A DNA stretch of 64,000 nucleotides from Billgrantia sulfidoxydans (lineage in GTDB: Bacteria; Pseudomonadota; Gammaproteobacteria; Pseudomonadales; Halomonadaceae). Under the pieces are notes generated by a model. The model did not search any database, was not told the origin of the DNA, and worked only from the letters and a program-made list of their open reading frames with translations. Position numbers and translations under genes: made by a program. The stretch covers positions 3,534,001-3,598,000 of the forward strand of contig NZ_CP053381.1 of NCBI RefSeq assembly GCF_017868775.1, read 5' to 3'. This document shows positions 23,309-30,319 of this stretch, in pieces. The stretch's first letter is position 1, and each line of letters starts with the position of its first letter.

Positions 23309-23434
23309 AATTAGGTATTAAACTTTAGTCGCGAGGCGCTTGACGCAGCGTGAGAAAGCGATCCACCACCACTGCCGTACCATCGAGCGGCGCGACACGG
23401 GAAGGAAAGGGAAGAGCGTGCCGGGGCCGATCCC

Positions 23435-23902
23435 TCAGGCGGGATCGGGAGAGAGCCCCCAGGCCAGGCCGGCGGCCGCGATACCGGCCACGGCGGCTCG
23501 CTCGTCGTCTGACGACGAGGCACCGCTGACACCAACGGCGCCGATCACGCGCTGCAGCTCGTCGAGGATGAGGACGCCGCCGGCGACCGCCACGAAACGC
23601 CCACCGGAGGCGGCCGCCACGCTGGCCAGGAAGGCGGGCCGATCGAGGTTGCGCTCGCCGACCACCGCGCTGGCGACGCCGTTGCCCAGCGCCGCGTAGG
23701 CTTTGCCCTGCGCGACCGCAAAGCGCAGCGGTGCGCAGCCGTCCTCGCGCTCGGCCGCCACGACCTGACCGCCCCCATCCAGCACCACGGCGGTCAGGGG
23801 CTCCATCTCGCGAATCCGCGCCTCGGCGAAGGCGCCGTCGAGGATGGCGCGTGCTTGGAGGCGGCTGAGCTGAAAGTGGCTGCGAAAGACCTTTCCGGCC
23901 AT
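23435..23902 (-). CDS. GlcG/HbpS-like heme-binding family protein
   Basis: A 155-residue protein of the GlcG/HbpS (DUF336) family, with the conserved pattern of a helix followed by LTAVVLDGGGQVVAAEREDGCAPLRFAVAQGKAYAALG (quoted in part) and GGVLILDELQRVIGAVGVSGASSSDDERAAVAGI. Function is poorly defined; relatives bind heme or cobalamin-like ligands or accompany 2-hydroxyacid oxidation genes. AGGAG lies eight bases before the ATG at 23902. It is divergent from the GntR gene and upstream of dctP on the same strand. A second, true GlcG sits at 29824, so the window has two members of this family, each beside a hydroxyacid oxidation module. Confidence 0.82.
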   Translation of the reverse strand: MAGKVFRSHFQLSRLQARAILDGAFAEARIREMEPLTAVVLDGGGQVVAAEREDGCAPLRFAVAQGKAYAALGNGVASAVVGERNLDRPAFLASVAAASGGRFVAVAGGVLILDELQRVIGAVGVSGASSSDDERAAVAGIAAAGLAWGLSPDPA

Positions 23903-23960
23903 GAGGCATCTCCTGGGGGCAAGTTGGGGGCCACCGTCAAGCGGCCGGGTACGGACTTGT

Positions 23961-23977
23961 CTGAATTTTGCATTCAT
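23961..23977. promoter_or_regulatory. Candidate GntR operator in the divergent GlcG-like/gntR promoter
   Basis: CTGAATTTTGCATTCAT carries TGAAT-N5-ATTCA, matching the 23292 site in both half-sites and spacing. It lies 58 bases upstream of the GlcG-like start and about 100 bases upstream of the GntR gene, suited to autoregulation. Confidence 0.55.
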
Positions 23978-24076
23978 TATACCTTGCAGGACATGAGGTC
24001 AATCCGCCAAATACGGCCGTGCACCCGGGCGAAGCGGATCTGCAAGTCAAACGAGGCGGCCATCCAAGGAATCGAC

Positions 24077-24760
24077 ATGAGCAAGATTCAGCACCGTAAC
24101 CTGTACCTGGAAGTGGCTGACCGCATTCGTGAGCTCATCGAGCAGGGGGACCTGGCCCCTGGGGAGCGCATATCGGAGAAGGAGCTGTGCGAACGCTTCG
24201 GGGTTTCGCGCACGCCGCTGCGAGAGGCCCTCAAGGTGCTGGCCGCCGAAGGGCTCACCGAACTGCTGCCCAATCGTGGCGCCCGGGTGATGCGCCTGAC
24301 CGTGAAGATGGTGAAGGATACGTACGACCTGATGGGGGCCCTCGAGGGGCTGTCGGGAGAGCTCGCCTGCCGCAACATCAGCGACGAAGGCATCCGCGAG
24401 ATCCGTCGCCTCCACGACACGATGCTCATGCACTACCGGGAGCGCAATCTGGCCGAGTATTTCCAGATCAACCAGCAGATTCACGAAGGCATCCTGCAGG
24501 CCTCCGGCAACGAGGTCCTGCAGGAGATGTACAAGGGGCTCAACCAGCGCGTAAAGCGCGTGCGCTACTCCAAGAAGATGACTGAGAGCTTCTGGCGGCG
24601 GGCGGTTCAGGATCACGAGCACATGATCGTGGCGCTGGAAGCGCGCGACGGTAAGCGCCTCGGCCAGATCCTGCGCGACCACCTGTGCAACAAGCTCGAG
24701 GTCGCCAGCCTCGCCGGGGTTATCGAGGAAGCCTCGGCCGCCGACGAGATGACCGCCTAG
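24077..24760 (+). CDS. GntR-family (FCD) transcriptional regulator
   Basis: A 227-residue regulator with an N-terminal winged helix (GERISEKELCERFGVSRTPLREALKVLAAEGL) and an FCD ligand-binding domain (LMGALEGLSGELACRN, NQQIHEGILQASGNEVL, VQDHEHMIVAL) carrying the usual metal-site histidines. The ATG at 24077 has AAGGA seven bases upstream. It is divergent from the GlcG-like gene and the TRAP/CoA-transferase cluster, so it very probably controls them. The paired TGAAT-N5-ATTCA sites support this. Its stop codon shares the bases CTAG with the stop of the convergent FadR-type regulator, leaving no room for a terminator between them. Confidence 0.85.
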   Translation: MSKIQHRNLYLEVADRIRELIEQGDLAPGERISEKELCERFGVSRTPLREALKVLAAEGLTELLPNRGARVMRLTVKMVKDTYDLMGALEGLSGELACRNISDEGIREIRRLHDTMLMHYRERNLAEYFQINQQIHEGILQASGNEVLQEMYKGLNQRVKRVRYSKKMTESFWRRAVQDHEHMIVALEARDGKRLGQILRDHLCNKLEVASLAGVIEEASAADEMTA

Positions 24761-25536
24761 CTCGACTCCCACTCCTTCAGCCGCATGGCCGATCGCTCCA
24801 GGCGCTGATCCTCGGCTTCGATCTCGCGCAGCTGCGCCGCGATGCCGGCAAGATGATCGAGCGCCGCGCGACGGGCTGCCTCGGGCTTGCCTTCCATCAC
24901 CGCCCGATAGAGGCGGGCATGCTGGCGGTTGATCATCTGCCGCGGCACCTCGCGATGATAGAGATTCTTCACCGAGGCGAACACGGAGCTGAGCAGCAGG
25001 TCGGTGAGCGACTGCAGCGTATGCACCAGCACGGGGTTGTGCGAGGCCTGGCAGATCGCCAGGTGAAAGGCGTGGTCCAGGTGCGCCAGCCGCTCCACGT
25101 CGATGGCGTCGTCTTCGACGTACTCGACCATGGCCTCGTAGCGACGCTGGATCATCACCCGGTCCGCCGGGGTGGCACGCTGCGCCGCGAGCCGGGCCGA
25201 CTCCCCTTCGAGCAGCGAGCGCACTTCCAGCAGGTCGTACAGCGTGCGTGGGTGGTCGCGAAACAGGTGCATCAGCGGGCTGTCGTCGCGTCCCGTCACC
25301 AGCTCCGCCACTACGGAACCCCGCCCCTGTCGGGTCACGATGATGCCCTTGCTGCGCAGCACGCGCAGCCCCTCCCTCAATGAGGTGCGCGAGACGCCGA
25401 GGCGATCGCACAGGCGACGCTCCGAGGGCAGCAGCTGGCCCGGGCGGAACACGCCATCAAGGATCAGCCGCTCGAGACGCGCCGCCACCGCATCCGGCGT
25501 GCGCGTCGGCAGCTTCTGTTCACTATCCTGAAACAT
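24757..25536 (-). CDS. FadR-subfamily GntR regulator of glycolate/2-hydroxyacid genes (GlcC/PdhR-like)
   Basis: A 259-residue regulator: winged helix at about 15-85 (PGQLLPSERRLCDRLGVSRTSLREGLRVLRSKG) and an FCD domain (LLEVRSLLEGESARLAA, LDHAFHLAICQASHNPVL, NRQHARLYRAVMEG). This is the architecture of GlcC, LldR and PdhR, which respond to glycolate, lactate or pyruvate. GGAGGAAGG precedes the ATG at 25536. It is divergent from glcDEF, and the perfect repeat ACTGGT-N3-ACCAGT lies between them. A site of the same type precedes the lactate permease at 11441, so one regulator for both is a reasonable inference. Confidence 0.85.
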   Translation of the reverse strand: MFQDSEQKLPTRTPDAVAARLERLILDGVFRPGQLLPSERRLCDRLGVSRTSLREGLRVLRSKGIIVTRQGRGSVVAELVTGRDDSPLMHLFRDHPRTLYDLLEVRSLLEGESARLAAQRATPADRVMIQRRYEAMVEYVEDDAIDVERLAHLDHAFHLAICQASHNPVLVHTLQSLTDLLLSSVFASVKNLYHREVPRQMINRQHARLYRAVMEGKPEAARRAALDHLAGIAAQLREIEAEDQRLERSAMRLKEWESS

Positions 25537-25629
25537 GCCTTCCTCCGGGCCTGTGAAGTTCGCCTTGAGTCGCTCGGCCGAATGCGCCATGGTTTAACAT
25601 GAAAATAATTTCCAACATAGCCGAGAACA

Positions 25630-25644
25630 ACTGGTCATACCAGT
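25630..25644. promoter_or_regulatory. TGGT-N3-ACCA operator upstream of glcD
   Basis: Perfect inverted repeat ACTGGT-CAT-ACCAGT between the divergent regulator and glcD genes, 92 bases before glcD. It fits the GlcC/PdhR/LldR operator type and resembles the site at 11441. Confidence 0.7.
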
Positions 25645-25736
25645 AGACCGCAGGCTGGACAGAAGGGCCGCCTGGGCGCAAATTGGGCCCTGCACAAGGA
25701 CAACCCTGTCGCCAAGACTCGCAATTGAGGCGCTTG

Positions 25737-27233
25737 ATGAACATCCTCTACGACGAACGACTCGACGGCCCCGTTCCGACGCTGGACAGGGCGGCCATCC
25801 GTGACACCCTCGCCCAGGCCATCCCGGGCATGACGCTGCTCGACCGCGAGGAGGACATGCGCCCCTTCGAGTGCGACGGGCTCTCCGTCTATCGCACCCT
25901 GCCGCTGCTGGTGGCGCTGCCCGACTCCCTCGACCAGGTCCAGCGCCTGCTGGTGGAGTGCCATCGCCTCGGCGTGCCGGTGGTCACCCGCGGCGCCGGT
26001 ACCGGGCTTTCCGCCGGCGCCCTGCCGCTCACCCACGGCGTGCTGCTGGTGATGTCGCGATTCGCGCGCATTCTCGAGATCGACCCCGAGGCGCGCATCG
26101 CCCGGGTCGAACCCGGCGTGCGCAACCTGGCCATCTCCGAGGCGGCCTCGCCCTACGGGCTCTACTACGCGCCGGACCCCTCGTCGCAGATCGCCTGCTC
26201 CATCGGCGGCAACGTAGCGGAGAACGCCGGCGGCGTGCACTGCCTGAAATACGGCCTCACCGTGCACAACGTGATCAAGGTCGAGATTCTCACCATCGAA
26301 GGCGAGCGCATGACGCTCGGTAGCGATGCCCTGGACGCCCCCGGCTTCGACCTGCTGGCGCTGTTCAACGGCTCCGAGGGCATGCTCGGGGTGGTCACCG
26401 AGATCACCGTCAAGCTGCTGCCCAAGCCCGAGGTCGCCAAGGTGCTGATGGCCAGCTTCGACGACGTCGAGAAGGCCGGCAACGCGGTCGGCGCCATCAT
26501 CGAGGCCGGCATCATCCCGGGCGGCCTGGAGATGATGGACAAGCTCGCCATCATCGCCGCCGAGGATTTCATTGGCGCCGGCTACCCGGTGGAGGCCGAG
26601 GCGATCCTGCTGTGCGAGCTCGACGGCGTCGAGGCCGACGTCGACGACGACTGCGAGACCGTGCGCCGCGTGCTGGAGAAGGCCGGCGCCACCGGCATCC
26701 AGCAGGCCCGCGACGACGCCGAACGCGCCAGGTTCTGGGCCGGGCGCAAGAACGCCTTCCCCGCCGTGGGGCGCATGTCGCCCGACTACTACTGCATGGA
26801 CGGCACCATCCCGCGGCGCGAGCTGGCCCGCGTGCTCAAGGGCATCAGCGACCTCTCCGAGCGCTATGGGCTCAAGGTCGCCAACGTCTTCCACGCCGGC
26901 GACGGCAACATGCACCCGCTGATCCTGTTCGATGCCAACCGCGAGGGCGAACTGGCCGTGGCCGAGGCGCTGGGCGGCGAGATCCTCGAGCTGTGCGTGC
27001 GGGTCGGCGGCACCATCACCGGCGAGCACGGCGTCGGCCGCGAGAAGATCAACCAGATGTGCGCCCAGTTCCGCCCCGACGAACTGGCCACCTTCCGCGC
27101 CGCCAAGGCCGCCTTCGACCCGCGCGACCTGCTCAACCCGGGCAAGAACATCCCCACCCCGGCGCGCTGCTCGGAGTTCCGCACCATCAAGAGTGCGAGC
27201 GCCGACACCGCCCCCGGCACCCTGCAAGGCTGA
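25737..27233 (+). CDS. glcD: Glycolate oxidase subunit GlcD
   Basis: A 498-residue FAD-linked subunit of the membrane-associated glycolate oxidase GlcDEF, which oxidises glycolate (and D-lactate) to glyoxylate. Landmarks: PVVTRGAGTGLSAGALP for FAD pyrophosphate, IACSIGGNVAENAGGVHCLKYG, the FAD-oxidase C-terminal domain with KVANVFHAGDGNMHPLILFD, and GTITGEHGVGREK near the end. Length is as in E. coli GlcD (499). The start with GAGG six bases upstream gives MNILYDERLDG. It is the first gene of glcDEF-glcG and is divergent from its presumed regulator. Confidence 0.95.
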   Translation: MNILYDERLDGPVPTLDRAAIRDTLAQAIPGMTLLDREEDMRPFECDGLSVYRTLPLLVALPDSLDQVQRLLVECHRLGVPVVTRGAGTGLSAGALPLTHGVLLVMSRFARILEIDPEARIARVEPGVRNLAISEAASPYGLYYAPDPSSQIACSIGGNVAENAGGVHCLKYGLTVHNVIKVEILTIEGERMTLGSDALDAPGFDLLALFNGSEGMLGVVTEITVKLLPKPEVAKVLMASFDDVEKAGNAVGAIIEAGIIPGGLEMMDKLAIIAAEDFIGAGYPVEAEAILLCELDGVEADVDDDCETVRRVLEKAGATGIQQARDDAERARFWAGRKNAFPAVGRMSPDYYCMDGTIPRRELARVLKGISDLSERYGLKVANVFHAGDGNMHPLILFDANREGELAVAEALGGEILELCVRVGGTITGEHGVGREKINQMCAQFRPDELATFRAAKAAFDPRDLLNPGKNIPTPARCSEFRTIKSASADTAPGTLQG

Positions 27234-27245
27234 ACTGGAGTGACC

Positions 27246-28352
27246 ATGGCAAACGCAACGCATCTCTCCGACCATGACGCCAGCGCAGCCCTGGCCGAGC
27301 GTATCCGCCAGGCCAACGCCGAGGACACCCCGCTGCGCATCGTCGGCGGCGACACGCGCTTCTTCTACGGCCGCGAGGTGGCGGGCGAGGAAATCTCGAC
27401 TCGCGAGCACTGCGGTATCCGCTTCTACGACCCGGTGGAGCTGGTGGTCTCGGTGCGCGCCGGCACGCCGCTGGCCGAGCTCGAGGCGGCCCTGGCCGAG
27501 CATGGCCAGATGCTGCCCTTCGAGCCGCCCCGCTACGGCGCGGCAAGCACCGTGGGCGGCATGGTCGCCACCGGCCTCTCCGGCCCGCGCCGCCCCTGGG
27601 CCGGCAGCGTGCGCGACTTCGTGCTGGGCGCCCGGGTGATCAATCACGAGGGCAACGAGCAGCGCTTCGGCGGCGAGGTGATGAAGAACGTCGCCGGCTA
27701 CGACCTGTCGCGGCTGATGGTGGGCGCCCAGGGCACTTTGGGGCTGATCACCGAGGTCTCGTTCAAGGTGCTGCCGATTCCCGGCGCCGTCCACAGCCTG
27801 CACCTGGAGCTCTCTCTCGACGAGGCCCGTTTGCGCCTGGCCGAATGGGGCCGCGAACCGCTGCCGATCAGCGCCGCCGCCTGGCTCGACGGCGCCCTGC
27901 ACCTGCGCCTCGAAGGCGGCCCCAGCTCGGTGGCCGCCACCCGCGCGCGTATCGGCGGCGACGATCTCGATAGCGGCTTCTGGGCTGCCCTGCGCGACCA
28001 GCGCCTGCCCTTCTTCCGCGCCGGCCCGCTCCACGAGACCAAAGCACCGCTGTGGCGGCTCTCGCTGCCCCACCGCACATCCACGCTGGAACTGCCCGGC
28101 GTCGTCGAGCGGCTGATGATTCACGACTGGGCCGGCGCCCAGCGCTGGCTGTGCGCCGACCTCGACGCCGACACCCTGCGCCGCGCCTGCCAGGCCGCCG
28201 GCGGCCACGCCACCTGCTACGGCCCGCGCCCGACCGAGGTGGAACCCTTCACGCCGCTGCCCGAGGTGCTGATGAAGTATCACCGCAACCTCAAGGCCCA
28301 GCTCGACCCCAAGGGACTGTTCAACCCCGGCCGGCTCTACGCGGCGTTCTGA
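27246..28352 (+). CDS. glcE: Glycolate oxidase subunit GlcE
   Basis: A 368-residue second FAD-binding subunit of glycolate oxidase. It has the FAD type 4 fold (LRIVGGDTRFFYGR, then PRYGAASTVGGMVATGLSGPRRPW and GEVMKNVAGYDLSRLMVGAQGTLG, quoted in part) but lacks the long FAD-oxidase C-terminal domain, as GlcE proteins do. I take the ATG at 27246, five bases after GGAG; an in-frame GTG lies six bases earlier. The gap to glcD is only 12 bases, so the two are translated from one message. Confidence 0.94.
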   Translation: MANATHLSDHDASAALAERIRQANAEDTPLRIVGGDTRFFYGREVAGEEISTREHCGIRFYDPVELVVSVRAGTPLAELEAALAEHGQMLPFEPPRYGAASTVGGMVATGLSGPRRPWAGSVRDFVLGARVINHEGNEQRFGGEVMKNVAGYDLSRLMVGAQGTLGLITEVSFKVLPIPGAVHSLHLELSLDEARLRLAEWGREPLPISAAAWLDGALHLRLEGGPSSVAATRARIGGDDLDSGFWAALRDQRLPFFRAGPLHETKAPLWRLSLPHRTSTLELPGVVERLMIHDWAGAQRWLCADLDADTLRRACQAAGGHATCYGPRPTEVEPFTPLPEVLMKYHRNLKAQLDPKGLFNPGRLYAAF

Positions 28353-28370
28353 GACGTACAGGATCACCAC

Positions 28371-29606
28371 ATGCAGACGCATTTCACCGAGGAAGCCCTC
28401 CAGCAGCCGCACATCCAGGAGGCCGACCGCGTCCTGCGCAGCTGCGTGCACTGCGGCTTCTGCAACGCCACCTGCCCCACCTACCAGCTGCTGGGCGACG
28501 AGCGCGACGGGCCGCGCGGGCGCATCTACCTGATGAAGCAGATGCTGGAGAACCCGGACGACAGCGAGAACGTCACCGAGCAGACCCGGTTGCACCTGGA
28601 TCGCTGCCTGACCTGTCGCAACTGCGAGACCACCTGCCCCTCCGGCGTGGAGTACCACAAGCTGCTCGACATCGGCCGCGCCGAGATCGAGCGCCGGGTG
28701 CCGCGCAGCGCCGCCGACCGCGCCCAGCGCTACGCCCTACGCAAGGCCCTGGTGGAGCCCAAGCGCTTCCAGGCGCTGCTCAAGCTGGGCCAGACCTTCC
28801 GCCCGCTGGTGCCCGGCAAGCTCAAGGACAAGCTGCCGCCCAAGCCGGTCGATGCCGGCGCGCGCCCCGACCACCAGCGTCACGCACGGCAGATGCTGAT
28901 TCTCGAGGGCTGCGTGCAGCCGGGGCTCTCGCCCAATACCAACGCCGCCACGGCGCGGGTGCTGGATCGCCTGGGCATCGGCCTCACGCCAGTGGCCGAA
29001 GCCGGCTGCTGCGGCGCCATCGACTTCCACCTCAATGCCCAGGACGACGGCCGCGCCCGCGCGCGGGCCAACATTGACGCCTGGTGGCCGCATATCGAGG
29101 CCGGCGCGGAAGCCATCGTCCAGACCGCCAGCGGCTGCGGCGCCTTCGTCAAGGAGTACCGCGACATCCTCAAGGACGACCCCGCCTACGCCGACAAGGC
29201 CAGGCGCGTGAGCGAACTGGCCAAGGACCTGGTCGAGGTGCTGCGCGACGAGGAGCTGACGAGCCTCCAGGTCAACGCGGGCCGCCGGCTGGCCTTCCAC
29301 TGCCCCTGTACCCTGCAGCACGCCCAGAAGCTCGGCGGCGCGGTGGAGGGCGTGCTGGTCAAGCTCGGCTTCACCCTTACTCCGGTCCAGGACGCCCACC
29401 TCTGCTGCGGCTCGGCGGGCACCTACTCGATCACCCAGCCGGAACTCGCCACCCAGCTGCGCGACAACAAGCTCAACGCCCTCGAGGCCGGCAACCCGGA
29501 AACCATCGTGACCGCCAACATCGGCTGCCAGACCCACCTCAACGGCGCGGGGCGCACGCCGGTCAGGCATTGGATCGAGATTGTCGACGAAGCATTGAGC
29601 CGGTAA
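28371..29606 (+). CDS. glcF: Glycolate oxidase iron-sulfur subunit GlcF
   Basis: A 411-residue subunit carrying two 4Fe-4S ferredoxin-type motifs (CVHCGFCNATCPTY near residue 25 and CLTCRNCETTCPSG near 83) and two CCG cysteine-rich modules (AGCCGAIDFHLN and HLCCGSAGTYSIT). These relay electrons from the flavin subunits to the quinone pool. Length agrees with E. coli GlcF (407). It lies 18 bases after glcE. A 153-base tandem heptamer tract follows it before glcG. Confidence 0.95.
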   Translation: MQTHFTEEALQQPHIQEADRVLRSCVHCGFCNATCPTYQLLGDERDGPRGRIYLMKQMLENPDDSENVTEQTRLHLDRCLTCRNCETTCPSGVEYHKLLDIGRAEIERRVPRSAADRAQRYALRKALVEPKRFQALLKLGQTFRPLVPGKLKDKLPPKPVDAGARPDHQRHARQMLILEGCVQPGLSPNTNAATARVLDRLGIGLTPVAEAGCCGAIDFHLNAQDDGRARARANIDAWWPHIEAGAEAIVQTASGCGAFVKEYRDILKDDPAYADKARRVSELAKDLVEVLRDEELTSLQVNAGRRLAFHCPCTLQHAQKLGGAVEGVLVKLGFTLTPVQDAHLCCGSAGTYSITQPELATQLRDNKLNALEAGNPETIVTANIGCQTHLNGAGRTPVRHWIEIVDEALSR

Positions 29607-29648
29607 CGAGCAGCGAGCCTCGGGCTTCGAGCGACATCTCACCCCGCC

Positions 29649-29801
29649 GTAGCCCGTAGCCCGTAGCCCCTAGCCCGTAGCCCGTAGCCCGTAGCCCGTA
29701 GCCCGTAGCCCGTAGCCCGTAGCCCGTAGCCCGTAGCCCGTAGCCCGTAGCCCGTAGCCCGTAGCCCGTAGCCCGTAGCCCGTAGCCCGTAGCCCGTAGC
29801 C
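29649..29801. repeat. Tandem heptamer repeat (GTAGCCC), 21 full copies plus a partial
   Basis: Twenty-one complete 7-bp units and a final six-base partial unit. All are GTAGCCC except the fourth, which is CTAGCCC. The tract lies between glcF and glcG and ends about 12 bases before the glcG ribosome site. Such perfect short-unit arrays change length by slippage, so spacing or mRNA structure in front of glcG may vary between isolates. It codes for nothing convincing in either strand. Confidence 0.95.
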
Positions 29802-29823
29802 AATACTAAACAAGGAGAGCCCC

Positions 29824-30225
29824 ATGAAGACCAAACCCGTACTCACCCTGACCGACGTCAACGCCATCCTCGATGCCGCCCAGAAAGAAGCGGAAGCCAA
29901 CGGCTGGGCGGTGACCATCGCCGTGGCCGACGACGGCGGCCACCTGCTCGGCCTGCGCCGCCTCGACGGGGCCCCGGCCATGACCCCGGACATCGCCACC
30001 CAGAAGGCCCGCAGCTCGGCGCTCGGCGCCCGTGAGACCCAGGCCTTCGAGGACATGATCAACGGCGGTCGCAACGCCTTCCTCTCAGCACCGATGCAGG
30101 GCCTGCTCGCCGGCGGCATGCCGGTGATGGTCGAGGGCCAGATGGCCGGCACCGTGGGCGTTTCCGGCGTCAAGCCCGACCAGGACGTGCAGATCGCCAA
30201 GGCCGGCATCGCCGCCATCGGCTGA
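29824..30225 (+). CDS. glcG: GlcG/HbpS family heme-binding protein
   Basis: A 133-residue GlcG-family protein with the typical LTDVNAILDAAQKEAEANGWAVTIAVADDGGHLLGLRRLDGAPAMTPDIATQKA opening (quoted in part) and VEGQMAGTVGVSGVKPDQD near the end. It accompanies glcDEF in many bacteria. The biochemical role is uncertain; relatives bind heme. AAGGAG lies six bases before the ATG. It is the last gene of the glycolate operon, cut off from glcF by the heptamer tract, and is followed by a good terminator. No malate synthase G gene (glcB) follows, unlike in E. coli. Confidence 0.92.
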   Translation: MKTKPVLTLTDVNAILDAAQKEAEANGWAVTIAVADDGGHLLGLRRLDGAPAMTPDIATQKARSSALGARETQAFEDMINGGRNAFLSAPMQGLLAGGMPVMVEGQMAGTVGVSGVKPDQDVQIAKAGIAAIG

Positions 30226-30243
30226 TCTCCCCGCCCTGATCGC

Positions 30244-30275
30244 AAACGCCCCGTGGCTCGGCCAACGGGGCGTTT
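30244..30275. terminator. Terminator hairpin after glcG
   Basis: AAACGCCCCGT pairs with ACGGGGCGTTT across a ten-base loop that can itself extend the stem, ending in TTT. It lies between the convergent glcG and BCCT carrier genes. Confidence 0.8.
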
Positions 30276-30319
30276 CACGTTCTGCGGCGCTTGTGCGGGC
30301 TTGCCCCCCCTGGGAGCGG

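Noticed and set aside
25635..28658. A 1007-codon minus-strand open frame opposite glcDEF
   Set aside because: Composition is typical of antisense reading through GC-rich genes (His, Gln, Ala, Val rich), it has no ribosome site and it overlaps three well-supported genes completely.
29670..30278. A minus-strand frame with a repeating GYGLRAT peptide
   Set aside because: The peptide is only the translation of the 7-bp tandem array joined to antisense glcG. There is no independent sign of coding.
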